From contig JAJPZF010000170.1 in NCBI GenBank assembly GCA_021204545.1, positions 1 through 13,574 of the forward strand: a DNA stretch of 13,574 nt, in the 5' to 3' direction. This document shows, piece by piece, positions 6,935-13,574 of this stretch. Origin of the DNA: Prevotellaceae bacterium. GTDB taxonomy: Bacteria > Bacteroidota > Bacteroidia > Bacteroidales > Bacteroidaceae. Within the stretch, counting starts at the first letter, position 1. Each line of letters starts with the position of its first letter. Below the pieces are notes generated by a model. The model did no database searches, was not told the DNA's origin, and was given only the letters and a program-made list of their open reading frames with translations. The position numbers and the translations under genes were made by a program.

Positions 6935-7594
6935 ATGGAAGAGATAAGCCTGAGAGGGCTGCTTCCCTGTGTGTTCAGGGGGATGGAGGAGACGGAGAGG
7001 ATAAGGCAGTCCGAGGTGTGGCTTAGCGGGGAACTTAGGCTGACGAGGGGCTGCCGTGTGTGCATACAGGCGGAGTCGGGCGGGGGCAAGTCGTCCCTTC
7101 TTAGCTTCATCTACGGCAACCGCACGGACTACCTTGGGCAGATACTCTTCGACGCAGAGGAGAGCCGACGGCTGAGCGTGGAGGACTGGTGTGAGCTTCG
7201 CACACGCCACCTTGCCCTGCTTCCCCAAGAGCTTAGGCTCTTCCCCGAGCTAAGCGTGATGCAGAACCTTCAGCTTAAGAACCGCCTCACCGACTATAAG
7301 ACAGAAGAGGAGATGCTCTCCCTGCTCGAGCGCCTCGGCATAAGGGAGAAGGCGCGGGAGAGGGTAGGGCTGCTCAGCGTGGGTCAGCAGCAGAGGGTGG
7401 CGATAGTGAGGGCGGTGTGCCAGCCCTTCGACTTCCTCTTGCTCGACGAGCCGGTGAGCCACCTCGACCAGACGAACAACCTTATAGCTGCCTCCATCGT
7501 GGAGGAGGAGGCGACGAGGCAAGGGGCGGGCATCGTGACAACCTCTGTGGGCAACCCCTTGCGGATAGACAACGCCGTTGTGATACAGCTATGA
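6935..7594 (+). CDS. ABC transporter ATP-binding protein without a recognisable switch histidine
   Basis: This 219-residue protein is a nucleotide-binding domain that would power the adjacent FtsX-like permease from the cytoplasmic side. Walker A is AESGGGKSS with Lys52, a Q-loop is in LLPQELRLFPELS, the signature is LSVGQQQRV (147-155; Val replaces the usual Gly), Walker B ends LLLDEP (Asp171, Glu172), and the D-loop is SHLD. The switch (H-loop) histidine is not found: the expected VTH site reads IVTTSVG (200-206). The short LolD/MacB-like layout fits type VII ABC systems. The ATG at 6935 is 4 nt after the lipoprotein stop, with TAAGG just upstream. A far upstream in-frame start at 6746 would lie inside the lipoprotein gene and add a low-complexity, Ala/Trp/Arg-rich N-terminus unlike any ATPase. 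The stop overlaps the permease start (ATGA, 7591-7594), which implies translational coupling. Confidence 0.88.
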   Translation: MEEISLRGLLPCVFRGMEETERIRQSEVWLSGELRLTRGCRVCIQAESGGGKSSLLSFIYGNRTDYLGQILFDAEESRRLSVEDWCELRTRHLALLPQELRLFPELSVMQNLQLKNRLTDYKTEEEMLSLLERLGIREKARERVGLLSVGQQQRVAIVRAVCQPFDFLLLDEPVSHLDQTNNLIAASIVEEEATRQGAGIVTTSVGNPLRIDNAVVIQL

Positions 7595-8781
7595 AGACGA
7601 GGAGCGATGTGTGGAGCCTGCTTAGCCGCAACCTGTCGAAGGGGCAGCTCATCGGGTATGCCGTTGCCAACGTCGTGGGGCTGACGGTAGTGCTGATAGG
7701 CGTGCTCTTCTTCTGCGACAGCAGGAACGACACGTCGGGCGAGGACGAGTTCTTCTCCACCGACTACGTGGTGCTCTCGAAGAAGGTGGAGGGCGTGGGC
7801 TTCACCCCCGTCTCCTTCTCCGAGCAGGAGATAGACGACCTCTCCGAGCAGCCTTGGGTGAGGAAGACAGGGCGCTTCACCGCCTCGCAGTTCGCCGTCA
7901 ACGGGTCGTTGAGCATGGGAGGCAAGGGGTTGTCCTCCTATATGTTCCTTGAGGCAGTGCCCGACGAGTTCTTCGACGTGAAGCCCCGCGGCTGGAGCTT
8001 CTCGCCCTCAGAGGGCTTTGTGCCTATCATCCTGTGCAAGGACTACCTCACGCTCTACAACTTCGGCTTCGCCATCCCGCAGGGGCTTCCGCAGCTGAGC
8101 GAGCAGGTAATAGGCGCTGTGCCCATAACGCTGAGGCTCACGGGCAAGGCGGGGCAGCCGGAGACCTTCAAGGCGGGCATCGTGGGCTTCAGCTCCCGCC
8201 TCAACACCATCGCCGTGCCGCAGAGCTTCATGGACTGGGCTAACGAGCGTTACGGCGACGGCACCGAGCCTCCTGCCTCGAGACTGATAGTGGAGGTGGA
8301 CCCCCTCGCAGCCTCCGACATGAAGGCTTATCTCACAGAGCACGGCATCGAGATGGCGGGCGACAAGCAGGACGCGGGCAGGCTCTCCAGCTTCCTCGGC
8401 ATAGTGTCCGCCGTGGTTGCCTCAGGCGGCATAGTGATATGCGCCTTGGCCATCTTCATTCTCATCCTTAGCGTCTTCCTGCTCCTGCAGAAGAGCCGCG
8501 ACAAGCTTCGCTTCCTCATGCTCCTTGGCTACCGCCCACGGGAGGTGGCGCGCTATTACGAGCTGCTGGTCACTGTGGCTAACGTCGTCGTCACCCTCGT
8601 GTCCCTGTCATTGGCCCTGCTCTCACGCGGGCTCTGGAGCGAGGCTCTCGAGAACATCGGCCTCGGCGGCGCTTCGCTGCTGCCCACGCTGCTGCTAACG
8701 CTCGTCTACCTCTTGGGCGTGACGCTCCTCGACGTGGGCATCGTCCGCTCCCGCGTTATGCGGATATGGCGGGGCAACTAA
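7591..8781 (+). CDS. FtsX-like ABC transporter permease (type VII)
   Basis: The 396-residue membrane protein has four probable helices: TM1 about 21-42, TM2 about 268-299, TM3 about 324-345 and TM4 about 362-384. Between TM1 and TM2 lies a periplasmic domain of about 225 residues, and the three C-terminal helices form the FtsX-like core. This is the topology of MacB, LolC/E and FtsX, which transmit ATP-driven motion to the periplasm rather than moving solutes through the membrane. KSRDKLRFLMLLGYRPREVARYY (301-323) is the cytoplasmic coupling segment between TM2 and TM3, with the family pattern LxxLGYxPxEV. The start at ATG 7591 overlaps the ATPase stop. An upstream in-frame extension to 7417 would fall in the ATPase gene and is not used. 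With only one permease gene, the complex would be a homodimer. The substrate is unknown; the upstream lipoprotein is the obvious candidate partner. Confidence 0.88.
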   Translation: MKTRSDVWSLLSRNLSKGQLIGYAVANVVGLTVVLIGVLFFCDSRNDTSGEDEFFSTDYVVLSKKVEGVGFTPVSFSEQEIDDLSEQPWVRKTGRFTASQFAVNGSLSMGGKGLSSYMFLEAVPDEFFDVKPRGWSFSPSEGFVPIILCKDYLTLYNFGFAIPQGLPQLSEQVIGAVPITLRLTGKAGQPETFKAGIVGFSSRLNTIAVPQSFMDWANERYGDGTEPPASRLIVEVDPLAASDMKAYLTEHGIEMAGDKQDAGRLSSFLGIVSAVVASGGIVICALAIFILILSVFLLLQKSRDKLRFLMLLGYRPREVARYYELLVTVANVVVTLVSLSLALLSRGLWSEALENIGLGGASLLPTLLLTLVYLLGVTLLDVGIVRSRVMRIWRGN

Positions 8782-8797
8782 AGGGCGTGGCGACCCA

Positions 8798-9056
8798 ATC
8801 GACCATGAGCGAGAGCAGAGCGGAAAGCTCGCTTTCCAGCTTTGCCGAGCGATGGGGAGATCGCCAAAGGCCATCGACCATGAGCGAGAGCAGAGCGGAA
8901 TCGACCAAAAGCGAGAGACAGAGCAAGCTTGCTTGCTCTTCCGAGCGCAGGGGAGATCGCCAAAGGCAAAGTTCGCTTTCCAGCTTTGCCGAGCGCGAGA
9001 GCTGGCAAGCTCTCCAAAGGGCAACGAATATCTCGCGAAGCGAGATCGCCAAAGGC
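8798..9056. repeat. Mosaic array of direct repeats with nested hairpins
   Basis: Direct repeats seen: a 28-nt unit starting ATCGACCATGAGCGAGAG at 8798-8825 and 8873-8900 (identical, 75-nt offset), with a looser third version at 8900-8924; a 23-nt unit TCGCTTTCC...GCCGAGCG at 8829-8851 and 8973-8995; and GGGGAGATCGCCAAAGGC at 8854-8871 and 8950-8967, with its last 15 nt again at 9042-9056. Hairpins seen: GGAAAGC-TC-GCTTTCC (8822-8837), GAGCAAGC-TT-GCTTGCTC (8921-8938), GAGAGCT-GGCA-AGCTCTC (8997-9014) and ATCTCGC-GAA-GCGAGAT (9030-9046). Each hairpin is followed, at 0-30 nt, by a CCAAAGG box. The mosaic suggests a REP- or MITE-like element family that has duplicated and inserted into itself. 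Confidence 0.75.
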
Positions 9057-9103
9057 ACAGGGCAGCCACGCAATACCCCTACGGGCAGCCAGCGTACAAA
9101 TTG

Positions 9104-9117
9104 TGCGGTTAATCGCA
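9104..9117. promoter_or_regulatory. Possible operator: near-palindrome TGCGGTTAATCGCA
   Basis: Twelve of 14 positions are symmetric (TGCG.TTAA.CGCA). It lies about 10 nt upstream of the candidate -33 element of the RND operon, a place where a regulator could bind. No regulator gene is in the window. This is a weak call based only on symmetry and position. Confidence 0.25.
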
Positions 9118-9127
9118 ACTTTAGGTC

Positions 9128-9158
9128 TTTAACAGTCGCGGGGAAGCCTCTACCTTTG
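9128..9158 (+). promoter_or_regulatory. Candidate promoter of the RND efflux operon
   Basis: TTTA (9128-9131), a 19-nt spacer and TACCTTTG (9151-9158), an exact match to the Bacteroidetes -7 box TAnnTTTG. This leaves a short leader of about 20-25 nt before the ATG at 9187. Confidence 0.55.
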
Positions 9159-9172
9159 CGCCCGTGATGACC

Positions 9173-9178
9173 AAGGAG
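9173..9178 (+). promoter_or_regulatory. Shine-Dalgarno-like AAGGAG that fixes the adaptor start
   Basis: AAGGAG lies 8 nt before ATG 9187 and overlaps the alternative in-frame GTG at 9178, so 9187 is the better start. Clear Shine-Dalgarno sites are uncommon in Bacteroidetes and in this window. Confidence 0.55.
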
Positions 9179-9186
9179 TGAACGTT

Positions 9187-10257
9187 ATGAAGACTGTATA
9201 CTTTAGGCTGGCTTGCCTTGCTGTGGCAGTGCTGCTCGCCTCGTGCGGGGGCGGCGGCAAGCAGGAGCGAAGGGCGCAGGCGGTAAGGCTGACGACCCTG
9301 GCCGCTCAGGAGGGGCGGGAGGTCTTGCAATACCCCGGCAGGGTGAAGCCTAAGGAGGACGTGTCGCTCGCCTTCAGGGTGAGCGGCACCATCCGGCGTA
9401 TGCTCCCTAAGGAGGGGGAACGGGTAGCGAAGGGGCAGCTCTTGGCGGAGCTTGACCCTGGCGACTACGAGGTGCAGCTGCAAGCTACGGAGGCGGAGTA
9501 CCGGCAGGTGAAGGCGGAGGCGGAGAGGGTGATGGCTCTCTACCGTGACAGCGGCACTACGGCCAATGCCTACGACAAGGCTGTTTACGGGCTGAGGCAG
9601 ATGGAGGCTAAGCTTAGGCACAGCCAAGACGAGCTGTCGTACACAAGGCTCACGGCACCCTTCACTGGCTGCGTGCAGAAGCGTCTCAGGGAGGCGCACG
9701 AGACGGTGGGTGCGGGCAGCCCTGTCCTGACGCTCATTAGCACCGACGCCCCTGAGGTGGAGATAAGCCTCTCGGCAGCTGACTACGCCCGCCGCTCGGA
9801 GTTCAGTGCCTTCAGCTGCGCCTTCGACGTTTACCCTGGGCAGACCTACGAGCTGAGTCCCATAGGCATAGCACCCAAGGCAAACGCCAACCAACTCTAC
9901 ACTATGCGCCTAAGGCTTGAGACGGGCGAGGGACCCTTGCCCGCGCCGGGGATGAACACTACCGTAAGCATACACCTGCGGGCAAGCGAGCAGGAGGCTT
10001 ACCCTGTGCCTACCGAGGCTATCCTTGAGGAGGGAGGAAGGTGCAGCCTCCTGCTCTTCAGCCCTAAGGACAGCACGGTGCACAGCGTGCCTGTGACGGT
10101 CAGAAGGCTGCTGAGCGACGGCACGAGCCTCGTCTCCTCCCCTTCTCTTAAGGCAGGCGACGAGGTGGTGAGCTCGGGCGTTCACCACGTGAGGGACGGG
10201 GAGCAGGTACGCCCGATGGCGAGGGAGAGCGAGACCAACGTGGGAGGGCTGTTATGA
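9187..10257 (+). CDS. RND efflux periplasmic adaptor (membrane fusion) lipoprotein
   Basis: The 356-residue adaptor links an inner-membrane RND pump to an outer-membrane channel. It has a lipoprotein signal peptide with lipobox LASC and lipidated Cys20, followed by GGGGK. The first half of the lipoyl (barrel-sandwich) domain is about 48-95 (GRVKPKEDVSLAFRVSGTIR, then EGERVAKGQLLAELD). A short alpha-hairpin spans about 97-152, and the second lipoyl half begins at LTAPFTGCVQKRL (155-167) and ends at VLTLI. The beta-barrel and membrane-proximal domains fill about 190-345, including PAPGMNTTVSI and YPVPTEAIL. The hairpin is shorter than in AcrA-like long adaptors as far as I can judge. The start ATG 9187 is supported by the signal peptide and AAGGAG; the GTG at 9178 would add only three residues. 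The stop overlaps the pump start (ATGA, 10254-10257). The substrate cannot be told. Confidence 0.9.
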   Translation: MKTVYFRLACLAVAVLLASCGGGGKQERRAQAVRLTTLAAQEGREVLQYPGRVKPKEDVSLAFRVSGTIRRMLPKEGERVAKGQLLAELDPGDYEVQLQATEAEYRQVKAEAERVMALYRDSGTTANAYDKAVYGLRQMEAKLRHSQDELSYTRLTAPFTGCVQKRLREAHETVGAGSPVLTLISTDAPEVEISLSAADYARRSEFSAFSCAFDVYPGQTYELSPIGIAPKANANQLYTMRLRLETGEGPLPAPGMNTTVSIHLRASEQEAYPVPTEAILEEGGRCSLLLFSPKDSTVHSVPVTVRRLLSDGTSLVSSPSLKAGDEVVSSGVHHVRDGEQVRPMARESETNVGGLL

Positions 10258-13200
10258 GCTTCGACCTGAGCTCTTGGGCTTTCCGCAACAAGAAGCTGAT
10301 ATACTTCCTTGTGGCGGTGCTGCTTGCCGGGGGAGCGTACTCGTCGTACGAGATGAGCAAGCTCGAAGACCCTGAGGTGAAGGTGAAGCTCGCCCTCGTG
10401 GTGACGGCGTACCCCGGAGCGTCTGCCCATCAGGTGGAGATGGAGGTGACGGACGTGCTGGAGAAGAGCATACGCACTATGGGCGGGCTGGACAACGTGG
10501 AGAGCTACTCCTACAACGACGTGTCGCTCATTCAGGTGGAGCTGCTAAGCACCGTGCCCGACGACGAGGTGGAGCAGCAGTGGGACTTGCTTCGCCGCAA
10601 GGTGGGCGACGCCGAGGCTTCCCTCCCCTCGGGCGCGGGCAAGCCGATGGTGAAGGACGACTTCGGCAACCTCTTCGGCATCTTCTACGCCCTGACGGGC
10701 GACGGGCAGAGCGAGCGGGAGCTGTACGACTACGCTGAGCTTCTCGAGCGGGAGCTGCAAGAGGTGGAGGGCGTTGAGCGTGTCTCGCTCTACGGGAAGA
10801 GGGAGGAGAGCATAGACATCACGCTGCTCGAGGAACGTATGGCCACGCTCGGGGTGAAGCCAGCGGAGGTGTTCGCCACCCTTAACCAGCAGAACCAGAC
10901 GACCTACGCAGGCTACTTCGGTGGCGGGGACATGCGGGTGAGGGTGACGGTGAGCGACAAGTTCCGCACCGTTGAGGACATAGGGGCGATGATTATACAA
11001 GGACACAGCGACGACCAGCTTAGGCTGAGGGACATAGCCCGCATAGAAAAGAGCCACGAGATGCCTGTCCGTAACCAATTCTTATACGACGGGCAGCGGG
11101 CGATAGGCATACTCGTGGCGGCTGCGCACGGGGCGGACATCGTGAAGGTGGGCAGAGCCGTGGAGAAGAGGCTGTCAGAGCTTGAGTGCAGTCGTCTGCC
11201 CTTGGGGATGGAGACGCACAAGGTGTTCTACCAGCCCGAGCGTGTGACGCAGTCGCTTGGCTCGTTCGTCCTTAACCTGATAGAGTCGGTTGCCATCGTC
11301 GTCGTCATCCTGATGCTGGCGATGGGTCTGCGCAGCGGCGTGATAATAGGCATAAGCCTAATAGTGACAGTCTTCGGCTCGTTCCTCGTGCTTCAGCTCA
11401 CGGGCGGCACGATGCAGAGGGTGTCCCTCGCTGCCTTCGTGCTTGCAATGGGTATGCTTGTTGACAATGCCATCGTGATAGTTGACGGCATCCTTGTGGA
11501 CCTGAAGGCGGGCAAGCCTCGGCAGGAGGCACTCACCGCCATAGGGAGGCAGACGGCAATGCCCCTGCTTGGCGCCACGCTGATAGCCATCATCGCCTTC
11601 CTTCCCATCTATCTGTCGCCCGACACGGCTGGGGTTTACACTCACGACCTCTTCGTCGTGCTTGCAGTGTCGCTCCTGCTCAGCTGGGTGCTTGCCCTCA
11701 CCCACGTGCCTCTTATGGCTAACCGCCTGCTCCCCAAGGCGGCAGCGACAAGCGAGGGCAAGCCGATGTACAATGGCAAGGTGTACAAGGCGCTCAGGGC
11801 TTCCCTCCTCTTTGGCTTAAGGCACCGCTGGGGCTTCGTCGTGTCTATGGTGATACTGCTGCTGCTCTCCCTTGTGGGCTACAGGTACACGAAGCAAGGC
11901 TTCTTCCCCGATATGGTGTACGACCAGTTGTACGTGGAGTATAAGTTGCCCGAGGGGACGAACTACACCCGTGTGGAGCGAGACCTGAGGGAGATAGAGG
12001 CATACCTTCGCACGAGGGAGGAGGTGACGCACGTCGCCATCTCCACAGGCGGCACGCCGGGGCGCTACAACCTTGTGCGGAGCATAGCCAACCCCTCGCT
12101 CTCCTACGGGGAGCTAATCGTTGACTTCACCTCGCCCAAAGCCCTCGAGCGCAACATAGACGAGATACAGGCACACCTCTCCGACGCTTACCCCGACGCA
12201 TACGTCAAGCTGAAGCGCTACAACCTGATGTTCAAGAAGTACCCCATCGAGGCGCAGTTCTGCGGACCCGACCCTAAGGTTCTTCACCAGCTTGCCGACA
12301 GCGCCACCGCCATCGTGCGACGCACCCCTGAGGTGTGCCTCCCCACGACGGACTGGGAGCCTCCAGTCCCCTTGCTCACCATTGAGTATGACCAGCCTGC
12401 GGCACGCTCGCTTGGGCTTAGCCGCGGCGATGTCAGTCTGTCCCTGCTCACTGCCACGGGCGGCATACCCATAGGCTCGTTCTACGAGGGGGAGCACCGC
12501 AACACCGTCTACCTTAAGAGCTGCCAATCGGAGGGCAAGCCCGTGGAGGACTTGGCTGCCACGCAGGTCTTCACCTCGCTGCCTTCCTTCGAAGGGCTGC
12601 TTTCCGAGGAGACGATGGCGAGGCTCTCGTCAGGCACGCTAAGCCGCGACGACCTTGTGGAAGCCATAATGGGCAGCACCCCTCTGGGGCAGGTGAGCAA
12701 GGCGGTGTCCATCTCGTGGGAAGACCCCGTAGTGCCTCGCTACAACGGAGAGCGCAGCCAGCGTGTGCAGTGTTCTCCCTCCCCTGGCGTGGAGACGGAG
12801 AAGGCACGCCAAGCCATCGCCCGTCGGATAGAGGCGATACCGCTGCCCGAGGGCTACAGCCTCCGTTGGCAAGGCGAGCGGGCGGCAAGCACACGCTCCA
12901 TGAAGTACCTCTTCCGTGGCTTCCCCCTTGCCGTCATCCTTATGGTGGCCATCCTCATCATGCTCTTCAAGGACTACCGCAAGCCCCTTGTCATCTTCTG
13001 CTGCCTGCCTATGATACTGGTGGGCGTTGTGGCTGTGATGCTCCTCACGGGCAAGGTGTTCAACTTCGTCGCCATCGTCGGTACGCTGGGGCTTATGGGC
13101 ATGCTCATCAAGAACGGCATCGTGCTGATGGACGAGATAACGCTGGAGCTTAGGCAAGGGTCAAGCCCTACGGACGCCTTGCTCAACAGCGCGCAGAGCA

Positions 13201-13391
13201 GGCTCAGACCCGTCATGATGGCCTCGCTCACCACCATACTCGGTATGATACCCTTGCTCGGCGACGACATGTTCGGCTCCCTTGCAGCTGCCATAATGGG
13301 CGGGCTGCTCTTCGCCACCGTCGTCACCCTCCTGTTCCTGCCCGTGCTCTTCGCCCTCTTCTTCCACATCAAGCCCTCCGCCCGGCAATGA
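10254..13391 (+). CDS. RND efflux pump, AcrB-type inner-membrane transporter
   Basis: The 1045-residue protein is of standard length (AcrB has 1049) with the duplicated layout of 12 helices and two large periplasmic loops. TM1 lies near 13-33, then a porter loop with YPGASAHQVEMEVTDVLE (near 53), TM2-TM4 at about 339-411, and a second half beginning near 525 with its own periplasmic loop and C-terminal helices near 890-1040. It would export drugs or metabolites by proton exchange with the adaptor and TolC-like protein. Relay residues are partly changed: Asp404 (AcrB D407), Lys953 (K940) and Arg983 (R971) are kept, but Asn405 stands at D408 and Ala990 at T978. LVDNAIV also occurs in other RND lineages as far as I know, so this may be a subfamily trait. 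The start ATG overlaps the adaptor stop, and its own stop overlaps the next start. The family is certain; the substrate class is not. Confidence 0.93.
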   Translation: MSFDLSSWAFRNKKLIYFLVAVLLAGGAYSSYEMSKLEDPEVKVKLALVVTAYPGASAHQVEMEVTDVLEKSIRTMGGLDNVESYSYNDVSLIQVELLSTVPDDEVEQQWDLLRRKVGDAEASLPSGAGKPMVKDDFGNLFGIFYALTGDGQSERELYDYAELLERELQEVEGVERVSLYGKREESIDITLLEERMATLGVKPAEVFATLNQQNQTTYAGYFGGGDMRVRVTVSDKFRTVEDIGAMIIQGHSDDQLRLRDIARIEKSHEMPVRNQFLYDGQRAIGILVAAAHGADIVKVGRAVEKRLSELECSRLPLGMETHKVFYQPERVTQSLGSFVLNLIESVAIVVVILMLAMGLRSGVIIGISLIVTVFGSFLVLQLTGGTMQRVSLAAFVLAMGMLVDNAIVIVDGILVDLKAGKPRQEALTAIGRQTAMPLLGATLIAIIAFLPIYLSPDTAGVYTHDLFVVLAVSLLLSWVLALTHVPLMANRLLPKAAATSEGKPMYNGKVYKALRASLLFGLRHRWGFVVSMVILLLLSLVGYRYTKQGFFPDMVYDQLYVEYKLPEGTNYTRVERDLREIEAYLRTREEVTHVAISTGGTPGRYNLVRSIANPSLSYGELIVDFTSPKALERNIDEIQAHLSDAYPDAYVKLKRYNLMFKKYPIEAQFCGPDPKVLHQLADSATAIVRRTPEVCLPTTDWEPPVPLLTIEYDQPAARSLGLSRGDVSLSLLTATGGIPIGSFYEGEHRNTVYLKSCQSEGKPVEDLAATQVFTSLPSFEGLLSEETMARLSSGTLSRDDLVEAIMGSTPLGQVSKAVSISWEDPVVPRYNGERSQRVQCSPSPGVETEKARQAIARRIEAIPLPEGYSLRWQGERAASTRSMKYLFRGFPLAVILMVAILIMLFKDYRKPLVIFCCLPMILVGVVAVMLLTGKVFNFVAIVGTLGLMGMLIKNGIVLMDEITLELRQGSSPTDALLNSAQSRLRPVMMASLTTILGMIPLLGDDMFGSLAAAIMGGLLFATVVTLLFLPVLFALFFHIKPSARQ

Positions 13392-13574
13392 GACGCCTAA
13401 CCTTAATAGCCTCGCTCCTCTGCCTCGCTGCCCTAAGCCGGGCGCAAGGTGACACGCTCACCCTCAACGAGTGCTGCGACCTCGCCCTGAGGCAGAACAA
13501 GCAGATGGCCATAGCCGCCCTTCAGACGCAGGGGGCAAGCTACCAGTCGAAGAGCCTGAGGGCTAACTTCTTCC
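13388..13574 (+). CDS. TolC-family outer membrane efflux protein, 3' truncated
   Basis: ATG 13388 overlaps the pump stop (ATGA, 13388-13391) and the frame stays open to the right edge, giving 62 complete codons. Residues 1-20 form a signal peptide (MRRLTLIASLLCLAALSRAQ), with cleavage likely after SRA or AQG. The mature start reads DTLTLNECCDLALRQNKQMA, the classic N-terminal motif of TolC-like channels (LTL.EC..LAL..N), followed by a helix with LQTQGASYQSKSLRANFF that matches the first coiled-coil helix. It would form the outer-membrane duct of the tripartite system with the two preceding genes. Full-length relatives have about 430-480 residues, so most of the gene is outside the window. Confidence 0.88.
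   Translation, partial: MRRLTLIASLLCLAALSRAQGDTLTLNECCDLALRQNKQMAIAALQTQGASYQSKSLRANFF

Larger units (their letters stand above)
8782..9186. other. Repeat- and hairpin-filled spacer before the RND operon
   Basis: The first 275 nt form an array of direct repeats and small hairpins (8798-9056). The rest (9057-9186) holds a semi-palindrome (9104-9117), a good candidate promoter (9128-9158) and a Shine-Dalgarno-like AAGGAG (9173-9178). Open frames of 60-130 codons run through the array in several frames of both strands, which is a by-product of its lack of stop codons and not evidence of coding. Confidence 0.7.

Noticed and set aside
5539-7110. Long open frame of 523 codons on the minus strand
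   Set aside because: It lies opposite the lipoprotein and ABC ATPase genes, which have clear signal peptide and Walker motifs. Its translation is rich in His, Arg, Leu and Val with no recognisable domain, as expected of an antisense shadow in GC-rich DNA.
8766-9167. Open frames of 60-130 codons through the spacer on both strands (for example 8766-9167 + and 8756-9118 -)
   Set aside because: All lie in the repeat array, are open in several frames at once, and give low-complexity Arg/Ser/Ala-rich translations. The open frames reflect a lack of stop codons in the repeats.
12716-13153. Open frame of 145 codons on the plus strand inside the RND pump gene
   Set aside because: It is a frame shadow of the pump, whose conserved helices and relay residues continue through this region.

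Overview
The window looks like chromosomal DNA from a GC-rich member of the Bacteroidales; the genus cannot be told from the sequence. The evidence is a DUF4923-type protein, a two-subunit methylmalonyl-CoA mutase, candidate promoters with the Bacteroidetes -7 box TAnnTTTG (5226-5233 and 9151-9158, plus a one-mismatch form at 817-824), few Shine-Dalgarno sequences, and lipoproteins with typical lipoboxes. All supported genes are on the + strand.

Layout: (1) 3-536, the C-terminal part of a DUF4923-like protein cut by the left edge. (2) 537-863, a C/G-rich spacer of hairpins ending in a candidate promoter. (3) 864-4881, mutA and mutB, separated by 4 nt and closed by a strong terminator hairpin at 4916-4950. 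(4) 4882-5280, a spacer with two short tandem-repeat blocks, the second made of hairpins, then a candidate promoter. (5) 5281-8781, a tightly packed set: a lipoprotein resembling DUF4836, an ABC ATPase and an FtsX-like permease. The last two overlap by ATGA. (6) 8782-9186, a spacer filled with an array of repeats and small hairpins, then a good candidate promoter. (7) 9187 to the right edge, a tripartite RND efflux operon: lipoprotein adaptor, AcrB-type pump and the start of a TolC-type outer membrane factor. Each junction here is an overlapping ATGA.

How the genes work together: MutA and MutB form the B12-dependent mutase that interconverts succinyl-CoA and (R)-methylmalonyl-CoA, which in Bacteroidales serves propionate formation. 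The middle set probably forms a type VII (MacB/Lol/FtsX-like) envelope complex whose substrate is unknown; the lipoprotein is its likely partner or client. The last set is an envelope-spanning drug or metabolite exporter with no local regulator gene in view.

No CRISPR array, phage, transposase, tRNA or rRNA was seen. The least explained parts are the repeat-filled spacers, the lipoprotein-ABC trio whose ATPase lacks a recognisable switch histidine, and the altered proton-relay residues of the RND pump.
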